From assembly GCF_001509555.1 (NCBI RefSeq), contig NZ_LMAS01000003.1, positions 577,175 to 641,174 on the forward strand: a DNA stretch of 64,000 nucleotides, given 5' to 3'. Source of the DNA: Bacillus sp. FJAT-29937 (GTDB lineage: Bacteria; Bacillota; Bacilli; Bacillales; Cytobacillaceae). The number at the start of each line of letters is the position of its first letter. Position 1 is the stretch's first letter. The notes below the pieces were generated by a model. That model was not told the origin of the DNA. It worked only from the letters and a program-made list of their open reading frames with translations, and ran no database searches. Shown here piece by piece: positions 9,343-19,328 of the stretch. Made by a program: the position numbers and the translations under genes.

Positions 9343-9540
9343 TTAAAAATAAGGCGAATCCGATATATATCCATAAAGAACATCATTCACAATGTCGTAC
9401 AAATCAATTTCTTTTTCTTCATGTTTTCGTAAATTTATTTTTTCGTACATTTCCTCAAATTCCACACTATCAATAGAAATTGACTCATTATATTGCTTTA
9501 AACATGTTTGAATCATTTTAAAAATGAGTTTTCGATCCAA
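9343..9540 (-). CDS. yqzH: YqzH-like small protein
   Basis: The 65-residue acidic protein begins MDRKLIFKMIQTCLKQY and ends with YDIVNDVLYGYI, which resembles the YqzH family of uncharacterised Bacillus proteins. The start codon is TTG, preceded by AAAGGAGG ten bases upstream. In B. subtilis yqzH sits by the LexA-controlled polymerase gene yqjW. Here it sits next to yqjQ, with the accessory island between it and the polymerase. Its function is unknown. Confidence 0.7.
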   Translation of the reverse strand: MDRKLIFKMIQTCLKQYNESISIDSVEFEEMYEKINLRKHEEKEIDLYDIVNDVLYGYISDSPYF

Positions 9541-9647
9541 CTTTCGCAGGCCTCCTTTGGTCGATTATACGACTGTTTTAATTGGAGTAATAATACAATT
9601 TGAAGGTAACTATAAACCTAATGAAAAATATGAGATAGGGGATAGTT

Positions 9648-10697
9648 ATGACCACTGATAAAGATTTAAATCCAATGAATGTGATGAAACCATTAAATGT
9701 AAATCCGAAAACATTAGATGAGACCCAACCTTTAACGACCTTTGAAATTGGTAAACTGTGGGCTACCTATATGGGAAACAGCATGTCAATTCAGATTTTA
9801 AGGTATTTTCTTCAACATTGCGAAGATGAAAATATTAAGACGCTATTGGAAAATGGTTTAGCCTTATCAAATGATTTTAAGCAGAGAATTGAGGTTTTTT
9901 ATCAAAAAGAAAATTTCCCTATACCTATTGGATTTACGAAAGATGATGTAAATCTTGGTGCCCCCCGTTTATACGCAGATGAGTTTTACGTTCACTATTT
10001 AAAATATGCTGCTAAGGCAGGTTTGAGTCTTTATGCAGTAGCCGTTCCATTGGTAATGAGGGAGGATATAAGAGAGTTTTTTATTTATTGTAATCAATGT
10101 ACTACCGTCCTTTTAGGGCAAATTAATAGTATTTTAATGGAAAAGAAATTCATTGCATCACCTCCTATCATTCCAACACCAGATGGAATTGATAAAGTTA
10201 ATAAACAAAGTTACTTAAGTGGCTTTATTGGAGATGTCCGACCATTACAGGCATTAGAAATCATACATCTTTGGGATAACATTGAGAATAACGTAACAAG
10301 TTTGGCATTATTATTGGGTTTTCATCAGATTGTTCAAGATGAAAAGATAAAGCTTTTGTTTAAACGAGGTTTAGACATGACTAATAAATCAGTAAAACAG
10401 TATCAGGAAAAACTGCACACTGAACACATTCAATCACCGTCTTACCTAGACCATTTGGTTACAACATCTACATATTCGCCTTTTTCCGATAAAATAATGC
10501 TGTTCCATAAAGTGGATATGTTTGCAATGAAGATAAGGTCATTCGGAAACTCACTAGCGGTAACGGGAAGAAGAGATTTAAATTTATTGTACGCAAGAAC
10601 TCTAATAAACATAGGCTTATTTGTTGACGACGGCATGAATATCTTAATTGATAAAGGTTGGTTGGAGTCACCTCCAGAAGCATATGACAGAACTTAA
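9648..10697 (+). CDS. DUF3231 family protein
   Basis: The 349-residue protein is made of two homologous helical halves (about 25-180 and 200-345), each opening with a pattern like LT..EI..LW. This matches the duplicated DUF3231 family, helical-bundle proteins found almost only in spore formers and distantly similar to CotF-type coat proteins. No signal peptide or membrane segment is visible. The ATG follows an AGGGGAT site. A role in the spore coat or in stationary phase is plausible from family distribution only. A strong terminator follows. Confidence 0.8.
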   Translation: MTTDKDLNPMNVMKPLNVNPKTLDETQPLTTFEIGKLWATYMGNSMSIQILRYFLQHCEDENIKTLLENGLALSNDFKQRIEVFYQKENFPIPIGFTKDDVNLGAPRLYADEFYVHYLKYAAKAGLSLYAVAVPLVMREDIREFFIYCNQCTTVLLGQINSILMEKKFIASPPIIPTPDGIDKVNKQSYLSGFIGDVRPLQALEIIHLWDNIENNVTSLALLLGFHQIVQDEKIKLLFKRGLDMTNKSVKQYQEKLHTEHIQSPSYLDHLVTTSTYSPFSDKIMLFHKVDMFAMKIRSFGNSLAVTGRRDLNLLYARTLINIGLFVDDGMNILIDKGWLESPPEAYDRT

Positions 10698-10765
10698 GAT
10701 AAAATCTTTAAGAGTGATAGTAAATCTTTCGTGTCCCGATGCCATAAGTTCCGCTTTAAAAAATA

Positions 10766-10806
10766 AGAGCTTGCACTCTCAACATTGAGATGCAAGCTTT
10801 TTAAAA
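10766..10806 (+). terminator. Terminator after the DUF3231 gene
   Basis: AGCTTGCA and TGCAAGCT form the base of a stem that continues through CTCTCAA/TTGAGA, followed by a T-run. Confidence 0.75.
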
Positions 10807-10814
10807 ATTTTATT

Positions 10815-11213
10815 TTAATCAATTAGAGTCAATTCCAATTCTTCCACATTATTATTCCATTCAATTTTAAAAGGAATTGTTTTAAGATTTTTCTCGTTAG
10901 TTCCAAAATTCATCGTGCTTTCTTCTTCAAATACAACTTTATTGTTAGTGGGGAAACCTTTTGCTCTTGATTCTGAACGCTCTCCTTCTACTGTCCCCAC
11001 TTTGAACGAGTATCCTAATTGTTGTATATTTATTAAATCCTGTGAAGGTCCTTTGTAACTGACGCTTAATTTATATTTCGAATCATAGGAATTTAAAGAA
11101 AAACTTACCTTCCAATTATCTGTTTCGTCAGAAAAAACAATATAATCATTTTTAGAGCATCCTACTAATAAAAGTAACAAAGTTAATAATATTATAAACA
11201 ACGATTTCTTCAT
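10815..11213 (-). CDS. Small predicted lipoprotein
   Basis: The 132-residue protein has a classical lipoprotein signal: MKKS, a hydrophobic stretch and the lipobox LLVGC with Cys19. The mature part is beta-rich and polar, with no family I recognise. It should be anchored on the outer face of the membrane. GGAGGG lies 11 bases upstream of the ATG. It is divergent from the Rhs toxin gene and marks the left side of the accessory island; no functional link is shown. Confidence 0.75.
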   Translation of the reverse strand: MKKSLFIILLTLLLLLVGCSKNDYIVFSDETDNWKVSFSLNSYDSKYKLSVSYKGPSQDLINIQQLGYSFKVGTVEGERSESRAKGFPTNNKVVFEEESTMNFGTNEKNLKTIPFKIEWNNNVEELELTLID

Positions 11214-11386
11214 AGTAACACGCCCTCCTCATAAATATTAACAAATCCTTTCTTAATAATATTGTATTGTTTTTTTGAATATAGGCAATTTTCTTTATGT
11301 GGTATTACAAAATATGTTGTCTTTATTGTTTCTATAATCTAATTGTCTGTGATAGTTTTTGGAAAACTACTAAAGGAGGAACGAAA

Positions 11387-11485
11387 ATAACAAAAATTAA
11401 AACCACCTTACTGGATAATGATCATCTACGAAGACCAACTGGGAAATCCAAGCACATTTGGAATAAAGATTACATAACATTTTAA
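11387..11485 (+). other. Possible eroded 32-codon reading frame
   Basis: A near-perfect AGGAGG (11375-11380) is followed, six bases later, by an ATA codon that opens an uninterrupted 32-codon frame ending in TAA. An ATG-to-ATA change would explain a good binding site without a normal start. The peptide is basic and unrecognised. The gap between the lipoprotein and the Rhs gene (about 340 bp) otherwise shows only AT-rich sequence. Confidence 0.25.
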
Positions 11486-11554
11486 CTACAAAAAACTTAA
11501 AATACTTTGAGATAAGGAAATTATCTTAAAATATTTTAATGGGGAAACATCAAA

Positions 11555-14500
11555 TTGCAATATAATGTATTTTCAAAGTGGTTATCTAGTATTCTAGCAG
11601 CATTGCAAATTTTTTCATCCATACCTTTTACCAGCTTAACTGTTGGGGCAACAGAAAACACAGAAACTCAGATAATGGAACCACAATCGACAAGCATTCA
11701 AGAAGAACAAACTTTAGTAGAATCTAGTGAGGCTCCTCCTTTTACGAAAACAGAGCCAAAGGAAGTAGTGGAGCTGCGTACGGAGACGACAAGGACTATA
11801 GATAATGGGGATGGAACCTATACTTTAGAATCGTTCCAAGAACCGATCTTTAGGAAAAATGAGGGCAAGCTGAAAGAAATTCAACCGAAAATTAAAAAGC
11901 AAAAAGCGGGGAAAATGTTTGCAGGAGAGTCAACTGATGAATTATCTACCGATAATACACTGCTTGATATTCGTTTTTCTCCAAAGATGAATAAAAACAA
12001 ATATGCAGTCCTATCTTACAAAGGACATGCTTTGACATACACCTTCAAAGAAGCATCGGGTGAAAATGGTGTTCAAAAAGTAAAAAATACAGATGCTACA
12101 TATGAGGAAAATAAGATCTTCTACAAAGAACCTATACCTGGTTTAACTATTCGGAACATTATGTTTGATGATTCGGTAAAAGAAGACATTATTCTAAGTC
12201 ATTATAACGGCACAAATAAATATCATTTCTTTATTGAAACAGATTTAGCAGCCAAAGTCGAAGAAAATGGCTCGATCGTATTCAGAGATCAAAATAACGA
12301 AACAATCTATACTTTACCAAAGCCTTTCATGGCAGATTCTAATATTAACCCAGAATCTGCAGAAGCGGTACAATCAGATGATGTACATTATGAATTGAAC
12401 AAAGAGAAAAAAGGATATGCATTTACCGTTGTTGCTGACGAAAAATGGCTTAAGGATTCTTCACGTGTATATCCTGTCTATATTGATCCAACAACTAAGG
12501 TTCAGGCTAATCAGGATGCATATGTTTCGTCTGCCGCTCAAAATACTACTTTTAATGGTTCTTGGGACAGCGGAATCGGGGCCTATACATTAAATGTTGG
12601 CAATTATGATGGAACAACCGGAGAAAACTTTTCTTATGTTAAGACACCTACTCCATCCTTACCTTATGCAACGATTGATACAGCGATTTTTAATATTTAT
12701 AATGTTCACTCCTATTATCATACTAGTCTAACAGGTGTTTGGCTGGACCGGGTTAATGGAGATTGGAATGAAACAACAATTAATTGGAAAAATAAACCTA
12801 CATCATCGTTGTTCACTTCAACAAGTGTCCATAAAGGGAAATGGGCTACATTTAATGTGAAAAATGCCGTTAATGATTGGATGAAAGGGACAGCTCCGAA
12901 CTATGGCTTTAAACTTCATACGAATGGGAATGGCCAAACATTCTGGAAAAAGTTCTATGCAACAGAACATAATGTTGCAGATTATCGTCCACATATGAAT
13001 ATTGCTTATTCCTATCCATCCCCAAGCAATTTGTCAGCTGAAACGTATAGCATAGGGGATGGAAAAGGGTATATTGATTTACAATGGAATGCCGTAGCAG
13101 GAGCAACTAGCTACAATGTATGGATTTTTGATGGAAATGTCTATAAACCTATTAATGTAGGAAACACTACGAAATGGTCAACTAAGGGACAATCTGTTTG
13201 GCCTCAAGTAGGACCCGATCTTCCTGTCAATCCTCAATCGGTATACAGAGCTTCTGGAGGAACCACTTACAATGACAGGACGAACTATGCCATTACAGTC
13301 AGTGCAGTTTTCAGAGATGGGGAAAGCCCAAAAGCAAATCCCATAGTTCCAACAATACCTAATTTAGCTATTCCTGCGGGACCAACTGGAGATGCGTACA
13401 GCAACCAAATTGGAATGAATTCAGGTTATGTCAATTTAGAGTGGGATCCAATTCCAGGAGCTACGGGCTATAAAGTATGGATCTTTAATGGCCTAAGCTA
13501 TGAAGCTTTTGATGTAAAGAATGTAACAAACTGGACTACACAAAATAAGGGGATTTGGCCGAAACCAGAACAGATTAAAGCCGGAAATTCTAATACGCTG
13601 CATCTGTTGCAGGATGGTTCGGGTGTAGAGTTGCCTCTTGATCCATCTCCTCTTTATGCAAAAATGGGGACAAAGTATGCAACATCTAAAAATTTCTGGT
13701 TCCGGGTCAGTGCTTACAACAGTGATGGCGAAACGGTCTTTTCAAATGGAACGTTTATCACAAAACTTCCACAAGGTTTAGAGTATTTAGGTTCCGAAGA
13801 TTATTGGACGATGATTGGTGTTCCAAATGGTACAGTTAATGCTGCTACTGGAAACCTTCTTATAAGTGAAAGTGACATATCCATCTCTGGAAATGGACCA
13901 GGTCTTGAAGTAGCTAGAACTTACAATAGTATTTCTTCAACTGTAGGATTATTTGGTAAGGGCTGGCACAGTGATTTGGAAATGAGTATTGTTCCACTAG
14001 GACAAGACTTAAAATTCACGGATGAAGATGGAACGATTCATCTGTTCAAAAAGCAGCCAGATGGAACATATAAGCCACCAACTGGAGTATATTTAGAATT
14101 ACAAGTGAAATCAGATTATTATGAGCTAAAGGCAAAGGATCAAACCATTTATTCCCTTTCGAAGAACACCGGAAAACTATCGGAAATTAAGGATGGTTAT
14201 AACCAAGCAACAAAATATGATTTTAATACTAACAAAATAATTATTACTGACGTTAACAACCGTACGATTCAATTATTGCTTAACGCAGATGGTCGAGTGG
14301 AAAAAGTTATAGATCCACTGCAACGATCGATAACTTTTGATTATAATCAAGACCTGCTTGAAAAAGTAACTGATAGCAGCGGACAGATGACGCAATATGT
14401 TTACGATAGTAATAAAGACTTAAAGACGTTATTAGAACCAAATCATACAGATACTAAACCGGTAAAAACGCAATATGAATATGTAAACAATCGTCTAGAA

Positions 14501-17500
14501 AAGGTGACAGATGCTAAAAATAACATCTATTCTTTAGATTATGACGAATCAAAGAGACAATTAACCTTAACAAAGCCAACTAATAAAATGGCCCAATACA
14601 CATTTAACGAAGCCGGAAATCCGATTCAATATATTGATGACGTTGGTGGTAAAAACCTAATTACTAGCTACGAATATTCAGGAAACAATCTAGAAAAAAA
14701 GATAGATCCAAAAGATCAGGGTAAGAAGCCTTTTACGGAATCATATTTGTACAAAAATGGAAATGTTACCTCAGCAACAGATAGCTATGGGACAGAAAAT
14801 TATACGTATAACGGTAATAATGATGTCATCTCAATGGAAGACACGGAAGGGCGCCAAACTACAATTGCATATGATGGTCTTAATCCGGTTTCTGAAACAG
14901 ACCAAAGCGGAAAAGTTTCTTCTATTTCGAAATATGATAAATTCGGAAACATTCTCGAGTCTAGTGCTTCTCTTGGTGCTGCGAACAATTTACTCGTTAA
15001 CAACAGCTTTGAAGAAGGAACGTCTTCCTGGACAATAGTTCGTAAAAACGATACTGGCTCCATGGCTGTTGACACAAACCCATCCAATGGTTTGAATGGA
15101 AAAAACACATTAAAATTAAATGTTAATTCCAGCACTACCCAAAGTGAACATGGATTTATTGCAGCAACGCAAGAAATAGCAGTTCAGCCAAATACAACTT
15201 ACACTCTTAGTGGAAAAGTAAAAACAAATTTATCAAAGGCTAATACACTGTTTAATATTGAGATGTTGGACAGTCAAAATGCACCTATTTCTTGGAGGGA
15301 CAATCGCTATAGCAAACTAGCTGGTGAAAAGTCATGGACTGATCGACAGCTGACATTTAAAACCGATGCAAATGCTAAGAAAATTCGTATCTATTTAGAG
15401 GTTGAACATAAGGATGCTAATGGTTCTGGAGAGGCATGGTTTGATGCAGTCCAATTAGAAAAAGCTGAAGTTTCTTCAAGCTACAACCCTATCGTGAACA
15501 GTAGTTTTGAAGGGGGACTAACGAATTGGACCGGAACTGGTGGAATGATTGACACTATTGCATTTGATGGAACCCAATCGTTAAAATTAGAAAGAAGCAG
15601 CATTTCACAAGAGCCTGCTGTTTATAAGCAAACCATCAACGTAGGTCAAAGCTCTTCTAACGACCCTATTTCTATCACGTTAACTGGATTATCAAAGGCT
15701 GATAATGTTATAGCAAATGGCGAAGTGAAAAAAGATGATTATTCTATTTCTGCAAATGCGTATTACACGGATGGAACATCAGCAGTATTCTCCGCAGATT
15801 TTCCTACTGGGACACAGGAATGGAATCGCTCAGCTATCAGTATTCCAGCCTCCAAGCCGATTAGTAATATTGAGGTTTCGCTTACCTTCAAGGGTTCATA
15901 TTCAGGGACGGTTTGGTTTGATGCAATTCGCTTGATGAAAGGCTCAATTATTACAAAAAACAATTATGATAATAATGGTTACCTAGCTGGAACAGAAGAC
16001 GAACTAGGATATAAGACATTTAATCAGTATGATGAGGTTGGAAACAAAGAAGACGAAACGGATGCAAAAGGATATAAGAAGAGTTACTCTTACTTCCCAA
16101 CGGATCTTTTAGAGAATCTTCTTCTCCCGAATGGGACGAACATTCATTACGAGTATGATAAAAATGGGAATATGTCTTCGAAATCGATTGTCGATCCTTT
16201 TGGCAAATCGCAAAAATTTCAATATGAAAATGATGCTTTGAATAGGCTAACCAAGACAATTGGACCATTAAATGATGTCACAATCAACGAATATGATGAT
16301 GTCGAAAATAAGAAGAAAACCATTTTACCTAATGGTAATCTAATTCAATGGACATATGACGGTGCAGATCGTGTCCAAAGCATTTCCTATAACAACTCGG
16401 AGCTACACTCCTTTGAATACGATGGAAATGGTAACGAAACATTCGTTACTTATGTAAAAGAAGGAAGAAAGAAGGAAAGAATCTTTGATTCTTCTAATAG
16501 AGTTACAACATTAAAGGATCGTGGAGGTATTCAGCAGTGGAATTATCCGATCGATTCTGATAAATTGAATCATTTCACTTTCTCACATGGTACCTTTAAC
16601 CAAACAAATCAATTCGAGTATAATCAATTGGACCAGAACACAGTCGTGACAGCTGGAGGTAACACGTATCGTTTTGATTATGATGAAAAAGGTAATGTCC
16701 AAACATTCACTACTGGTAACGGGACTGGTGCAAGCTTTAACTACGATGACCGTGGGTTAGTTAAAAATCTTTCCATCGGTACTTTAGATGGGACAAACAT
16801 TTTAACAGAAAAGTATAGATATGACGCGAATGGAAACCGTGAAAAAATAGAGTATCTAGAAGAAGATGGTACCTTTACCTTCGTTTCTTATGAATACGAT
16901 GACCTAAATCAATTACTAAAGGAAACCTTACGAAACGGAACGGTCATAGAATATTCATATGACGGGTTTGGGAATAGAGATACGGTAAAAATAAAAAAAA
17001 ATGGCCAAACGACAACAACATCAACGATTTATAATATCGCCAATCAATTAAAGCAATTCGGAAATGAAATTATTTCCTATGATGATAATGGCAATCGTAT
17101 ATCAGATGGAAAGTACAAATATGGATGGAACCCCGCTAATCAATTAATCTCGATTACAAAGTTAGGAGAGACCACTCCGTTTGTCACGTATCAATATGAT
17201 GAAGATGGCAAGCGAATCCAAAAGAATGTCAATGGTGCAATCACAAACTACCATTATGATGGCGACAGCCTGAACGTTCTCTATGAAACAGATGGTCAAA
17301 ATAACGTTGTTCGTTCGTACACCTATTCAGCAGGTGGACAGCTGCTTTCAATGAAGAAGGGCACACAGACATTTTTCTACCACTATAACGCTCACGGGGA
17401 TGTCATCGCCTTAACAGATCAAAATGATCAAGAGGTTGCAAGCTACGAATATGACAGTTGGGGAAATGTTCAAATAGCAGAGGAAACAGCTCAAGTTAAG

Positions 17501-18088
17501 GACAACCCATACCGTTATGCAGGATATCAATATGACCATGAAACGGGTATGTATTATTTAATTGCAAGGTATTATCAGCCAGAGCAAGGAGTGTTCTTAT
17601 CATTAGATCCTGATGCAGGTGATGAAGATGATATTCTTACTCAGAATGGATATACTTATGCTAATAATAATCCGGTTTTAATGGTCGATGAAGATGGGAA
17701 GAAAGCGAAAAAGCAAAAAAACAAATTTAATCTAAAAGATCTTCCAGCCCCAGATCTTCAAGATTACAATATAAAAGTATCAAAATCCGAAGTACCTTGG
17801 AGTCCAGGGAATATTTTCAAAGGGGCTAAATTGCTAAAATCTAATTTGCAATTATTTGGTAAAAGCGTGCCATTAACAAAAGGAATAAGTACCAAAATAT
17901 TAAGTGGAAATAGAGTGAAAATAGAAAAGTTTAATAATGGTAAATTTGATAGATATAAACTGGAAAAAGATAGAGCTGTAAATTCAGGTGTTGGAGGACA
18001 TGGAGGTAGTCACTGGAAGTTAAAGAAAGAAGGAGAAAGAGGTTATTGGACATTGGACAAAAACGGTAAAATATTACGAAGAAGTTAG
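11555..18088 (+). CDS. WapA-type Rhs/YD-repeat polymorphic toxin
   Basis: The 2177-residue protein has a signal peptide (about 1-31) and a DNRLRE-type cell-wall module (about 320-487). Two fibronectin-like repeats with ATSYNVWIF and ATGYKVWIF follow (488-745), then a DUF6531-like start of the Rhs cage (near 762, TYNSISSTVGLFGKGWHS). YD repeats fill 780-1130 and 1470-1990, separated by two carbohydrate-binding-like NSFE..W modules. The conserved Rhs core end (RYAGYQYDHETGMYYLIARYY, 1985 onward) is followed by a variable tip of about 125 residues. The tip carries GGHGGSHWKL and WTLDKNGKI, which suggests a nuclease, but the family is not certain. The TTG start with upstream GGGG is the least secure point. 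This is a contact-dependent antibacterial effector by family. Confidence 0.9.
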   Translation: MQYNVFSKWLSSILAALQIFSSIPFTSLTVGATENTETQIMEPQSTSIQEEQTLVESSEAPPFTKTEPKEVVELRTETTRTIDNGDGTYTLESFQEPIFRKNEGKLKEIQPKIKKQKAGKMFAGESTDELSTDNTLLDIRFSPKMNKNKYAVLSYKGHALTYTFKEASGENGVQKVKNTDATYEENKIFYKEPIPGLTIRNIMFDDSVKEDIILSHYNGTNKYHFFIETDLAAKVEENGSIVFRDQNNETIYTLPKPFMADSNINPESAEAVQSDDVHYELNKEKKGYAFTVVADEKWLKDSSRVYPVYIDPTTKVQANQDAYVSSAAQNTTFNGSWDSGIGAYTLNVGNYDGTTGENFSYVKTPTPSLPYATIDTAIFNIYNVHSYYHTSLTGVWLDRVNGDWNETTINWKNKPTSSLFTSTSVHKGKWATFNVKNAVNDWMKGTAPNYGFKLHTNGNGQTFWKKFYATEHNVADYRPHMNIAYSYPSPSNLSAETYSIGDGKGYIDLQWNAVAGATSYNVWIFDGNVYKPINVGNTTKWSTKGQSVWPQVGPDLPVNPQSVYRASGGTTYNDRTNYAITVSAVFRDGESPKANPIVPTIPNLAIPAGPTGDAYSNQIGMNSGYVNLEWDPIPGATGYKVWIFNGLSYEAFDVKNVTNWTTQNKGIWPKPEQIKAGNSNTLHLLQDGSGVELPLDPSPLYAKMGTKYATSKNFWFRVSAYNSDGETVFSNGTFITKLPQGLEYLGSEDYWTMIGVPNGTVNAATGNLLISESDISISGNGPGLEVARTYNSISSTVGLFGKGWHSDLEMSIVPLGQDLKFTDEDGTIHLFKKQPDGTYKPPTGVYLELQVKSDYYELKAKDQTIYSLSKNTGKLSEIKDGYNQATKYDFNTNKIIITDVNNRTIQLLLNADGRVEKVIDPLQRSITFDYNQDLLEKVTDSSGQMTQYVYDSNKDLKTLLEPNHTDTKPVKTQYEYVNNRLEKVTDAKNNIYSLDYDESKRQLTLTKPTNKMAQYTFNEAGNPIQYIDDVGGKNLITSYEYSGNNLEKKIDPKDQGKKPFTESYLYKNGNVTSATDSYGTENYTYNGNNDVISMEDTEGRQTTIAYDGLNPVSETDQSGKVSSISKYDKFGNILESSASLGAANNLLVNNSFEEGTSSWTIVRKNDTGSMAVDTNPSNGLNGKNTLKLNVNSSTTQSEHGFIAATQEIAVQPNTTYTLSGKVKTNLSKANTLFNIEMLDSQNAPISWRDNRYSKLAGEKSWTDRQLTFKTDANAKKIRIYLEVEHKDANGSGEAWFDAVQLEKAEVSSSYNPIVNSSFEGGLTNWTGTGGMIDTIAFDGTQSLKLERSSISQEPAVYKQTINVGQSSSNDPISITLTGLSKADNVIANGEVKKDDYSISANAYYTDGTSAVFSADFPTGTQEWNRSAISIPASKPISNIEVSLTFKGSYSGTVWFDAIRLMKGSIITKNNYDNNGYLAGTEDELGYKTFNQYDEVGNKEDETDAKGYKKSYSYFPTDLLENLLLPNGTNIHYEYDKNGNMSSKSIVDPFGKSQKFQYENDALNRLTKTIGPLNDVTINEYDDVENKKKTILPNGNLIQWTYDGADRVQSISYNNSELHSFEYDGNGNETFVTYVKEGRKKERIFDSSNRVTTLKDRGGIQQWNYPIDSDKLNHFTFSHGTFNQTNQFEYNQLDQNTVVTAGGNTYRFDYDEKGNVQTFTTGNGTGASFNYDDRGLVKNLSIGTLDGTNILTEKYRYDANGNREKIEYLEEDGTFTFVSYEYDDLNQLLKETLRNGTVIEYSYDGFGNRDTVKIKKNGQTTTTSTIYNIANQLKQFGNEIISYDDNGNRISDGKYKYGWNPANQLISITKLGETTPFVTYQYDEDGKRIQKNVNGAITNYHYDGDSLNVLYETDGQNNVVRSYTYSAGGQLLSMKKGTQTFFYHYNAHGDVIALTDQNDQEVASYEYDSWGNVQIAEETAQVKDNPYRYAGYQYDHETGMYYLIARYYQPEQGVFLSLDPDAGDEDDILTQNGYTYANNNPVLMVDEDGKKAKKQKNKFNLKDLPAPDLQDYNIKVSKSEVPWSPGNIFKGAKLLKSNLQLFGKSVPLTKGISTKILSGNRVKIEKFNNGKFDRYKLEKDRAVNSGVGGHGGSHWKLKKEGERGYWTLDKNGKILRRS

Positions 18089-18096
18089 GAGTTTCT

Positions 18097-18711
18097 ATGT
18101 GTATGATTAGAGCAACTAAAGATGAAAAAAACGCTATAATCAAATTATTTCAAAGATTAGATCTAGAGGAAATAGAATCACCCTCTGAATTTTTCAATGT
18201 AGGAATATTAGATAGATTTCCTAGAACACTGACTTTGGAAGAAGTTGAAGGAAATCTTATTTCATTTGATGTTAAATGGCGTTCTAATTCCTTTGAATTA
18301 ATAAAATATCTTAATGAAGAGGGAAAATACAAGAAATTTTTCTATGACATATTTATGGAAAATCAATCAGAAACCTATGCATTTTGTGTTGATTTTAGTA
18401 AAATAATGAAATCTACCATGAAAATGATTAAGAAGGATTCAGGATTAAACTTTAAAGAAATTAAAGGTCTAATTAATAAAATTGAGGAGAGTGATGGACT
18501 TATAAAGATAAAAGATTTTGCTACACTATCAAATTTATTAGCCATTACTCTTAGAGAATATATTTTTATCAACTTCTTTTTTGTAAAATCAAAGATTGCA
18601 GTGATTGGGAATTATGAAATGAACTTACCATTTTATTGCAAGGAACAAGCGCGATTTGAAAATATATCTAAACTTGCTGAGACACATGGGTTGTTTATCA
18701 GAACAAAATAA
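18097..18711 (+). CDS. Putative immunity protein for the adjacent Rhs toxin tip
   Basis: The 204-residue cytosolic-looking protein is rich in Lys, Glu, Ile and Phe, with no signal peptide. I do not recognise its family. It starts 8 bp after the toxin stop with AGGAG in the gap, and is the only gene between the toxin and the Rhs debris. That position is where WapA/Rhs loci keep their cognate immunity gene. By that rule it should bind and neutralise the C-terminal toxin domain; this is inference from position alone. Confidence 0.65.
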   Translation: MCMIRATKDEKNAIIKLFQRLDLEEIESPSEFFNVGILDRFPRTLTLEEVEGNLISFDVKWRSNSFELIKYLNEEGKYKKFFYDIFMENQSETYAFCVDFSKIMKSTMKMIKKDSGLNFKEIKGLINKIEESDGLIKIKDFATLSNLLAITLREYIFINFFFVKSKIAVIGNYEMNLPFYCKEQARFENISKLAETHGLFIRTK

Positions 18712-18752
18712 TTAAGAACTAGAAGTTAAATAGAGATTGTGGATCAAATAAT

Positions 18753-18942
18753 GGGGCTGTCTGATAAGTCCCTAAAATAAAACAGGTGGAGAAAAATGTA
18801 TCGTTTTTCTCCACCTGTTTTTTTATTTTTTTGATTTAGCCCTGATAATAGCTTGCGGATGCCTGCTATTATTAGGATGTTGTGGGCTAATGCCACAATT
18901 CCAAATTCGACATGCACCTTGTCGAGACCACGCAAGGAAAAC
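18753..18942 (-). mobile_element. IS1182-family transposase remnant (C-terminal end only)
   Basis: On the minus strand a frame reads RGLDKVHVEFGIVALAHN followed by ILIIAGIRK, the conserved C-terminus of IS1182-type DDE transposases. The element end GGGGCTGTCTGATAAGTCCC (18753-18772) and a terminator hairpin are kept. Everything upstream in the transposase, with the other terminal repeat, is missing. The break falls directly against Rhs sequence, so the insertion sequence is dead and marks a rearrangement junction. Confidence 0.75.
18780..18826. terminator. Hairpin at the end of the IS1182 remnant
   Basis: AAACAGGTGGAGAAAAA pairs with TTTTTCTCCACCTGTTT across a 7-base loop. T-runs on both sides allow bidirectional termination. 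Confidence 0.6.
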
Positions 18943-19328
18943 GTAACGATTACCAATTACCATTATGATGGCGACAGTCGAAATGTTCTTTATGAAACAG
19001 ACGGACAAAATAATGTAGTACGTTCTTACACTTATTCAGAAGGCGGACAGCTGCTTTCCATGAAGAAGGGCGCACAGACATTTTTCTACCACTATAACGC
19101 TCACGGTGATGTCATCGCTTTAACAGATCAAAATGGTCAAAAGGTTGCAAGCTATGTATACGATAGCTGGGGAAATGTTCTAGCAGCAGGTGAATCAGAT
19201 ATTGTTAAGGATAACCCTTACCGTTATGCAGGATATCAGTATGACCATGAAACGGGTATGTATTATTTAATAGCAAGATATTATCAGCCAGAGCAAGGAG
19301 TGTTCTTATCATTAGATCCAATCCGGTA
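18943..19328 (+). pseudogene. Rhs core stub fused to the IS remnant
   Basis: From about 18943 the sequence is near-identical to the end of the Rhs core of the upstream toxin gene (about 17230-17610): TNYHYDGDS, GGQLLSMKKG, YRYAGYQYDHE and YYLIARYYQPEQG. It then loses about 58 bp relative to the intact gene between the SLDP codons and the NNNPV codons. That shifts the frame and separates it from the toxin tip. There is no start or export signal of its own. Confidence 0.85.

Noticed and set aside
11297..11485. 62-codon gene before the Rhs toxin
   Set aside because: The first half is AT-rich junk without a binding site; only the last 32 codons follow an AGGAGG, and they lack a normal start. Listed only as a possible remnant.
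14800..15135. Antisense gene inside the Rhs toxin gene
   Set aside because: No binding site, no recognisable product, and the sense strand is clearly coding throughout.
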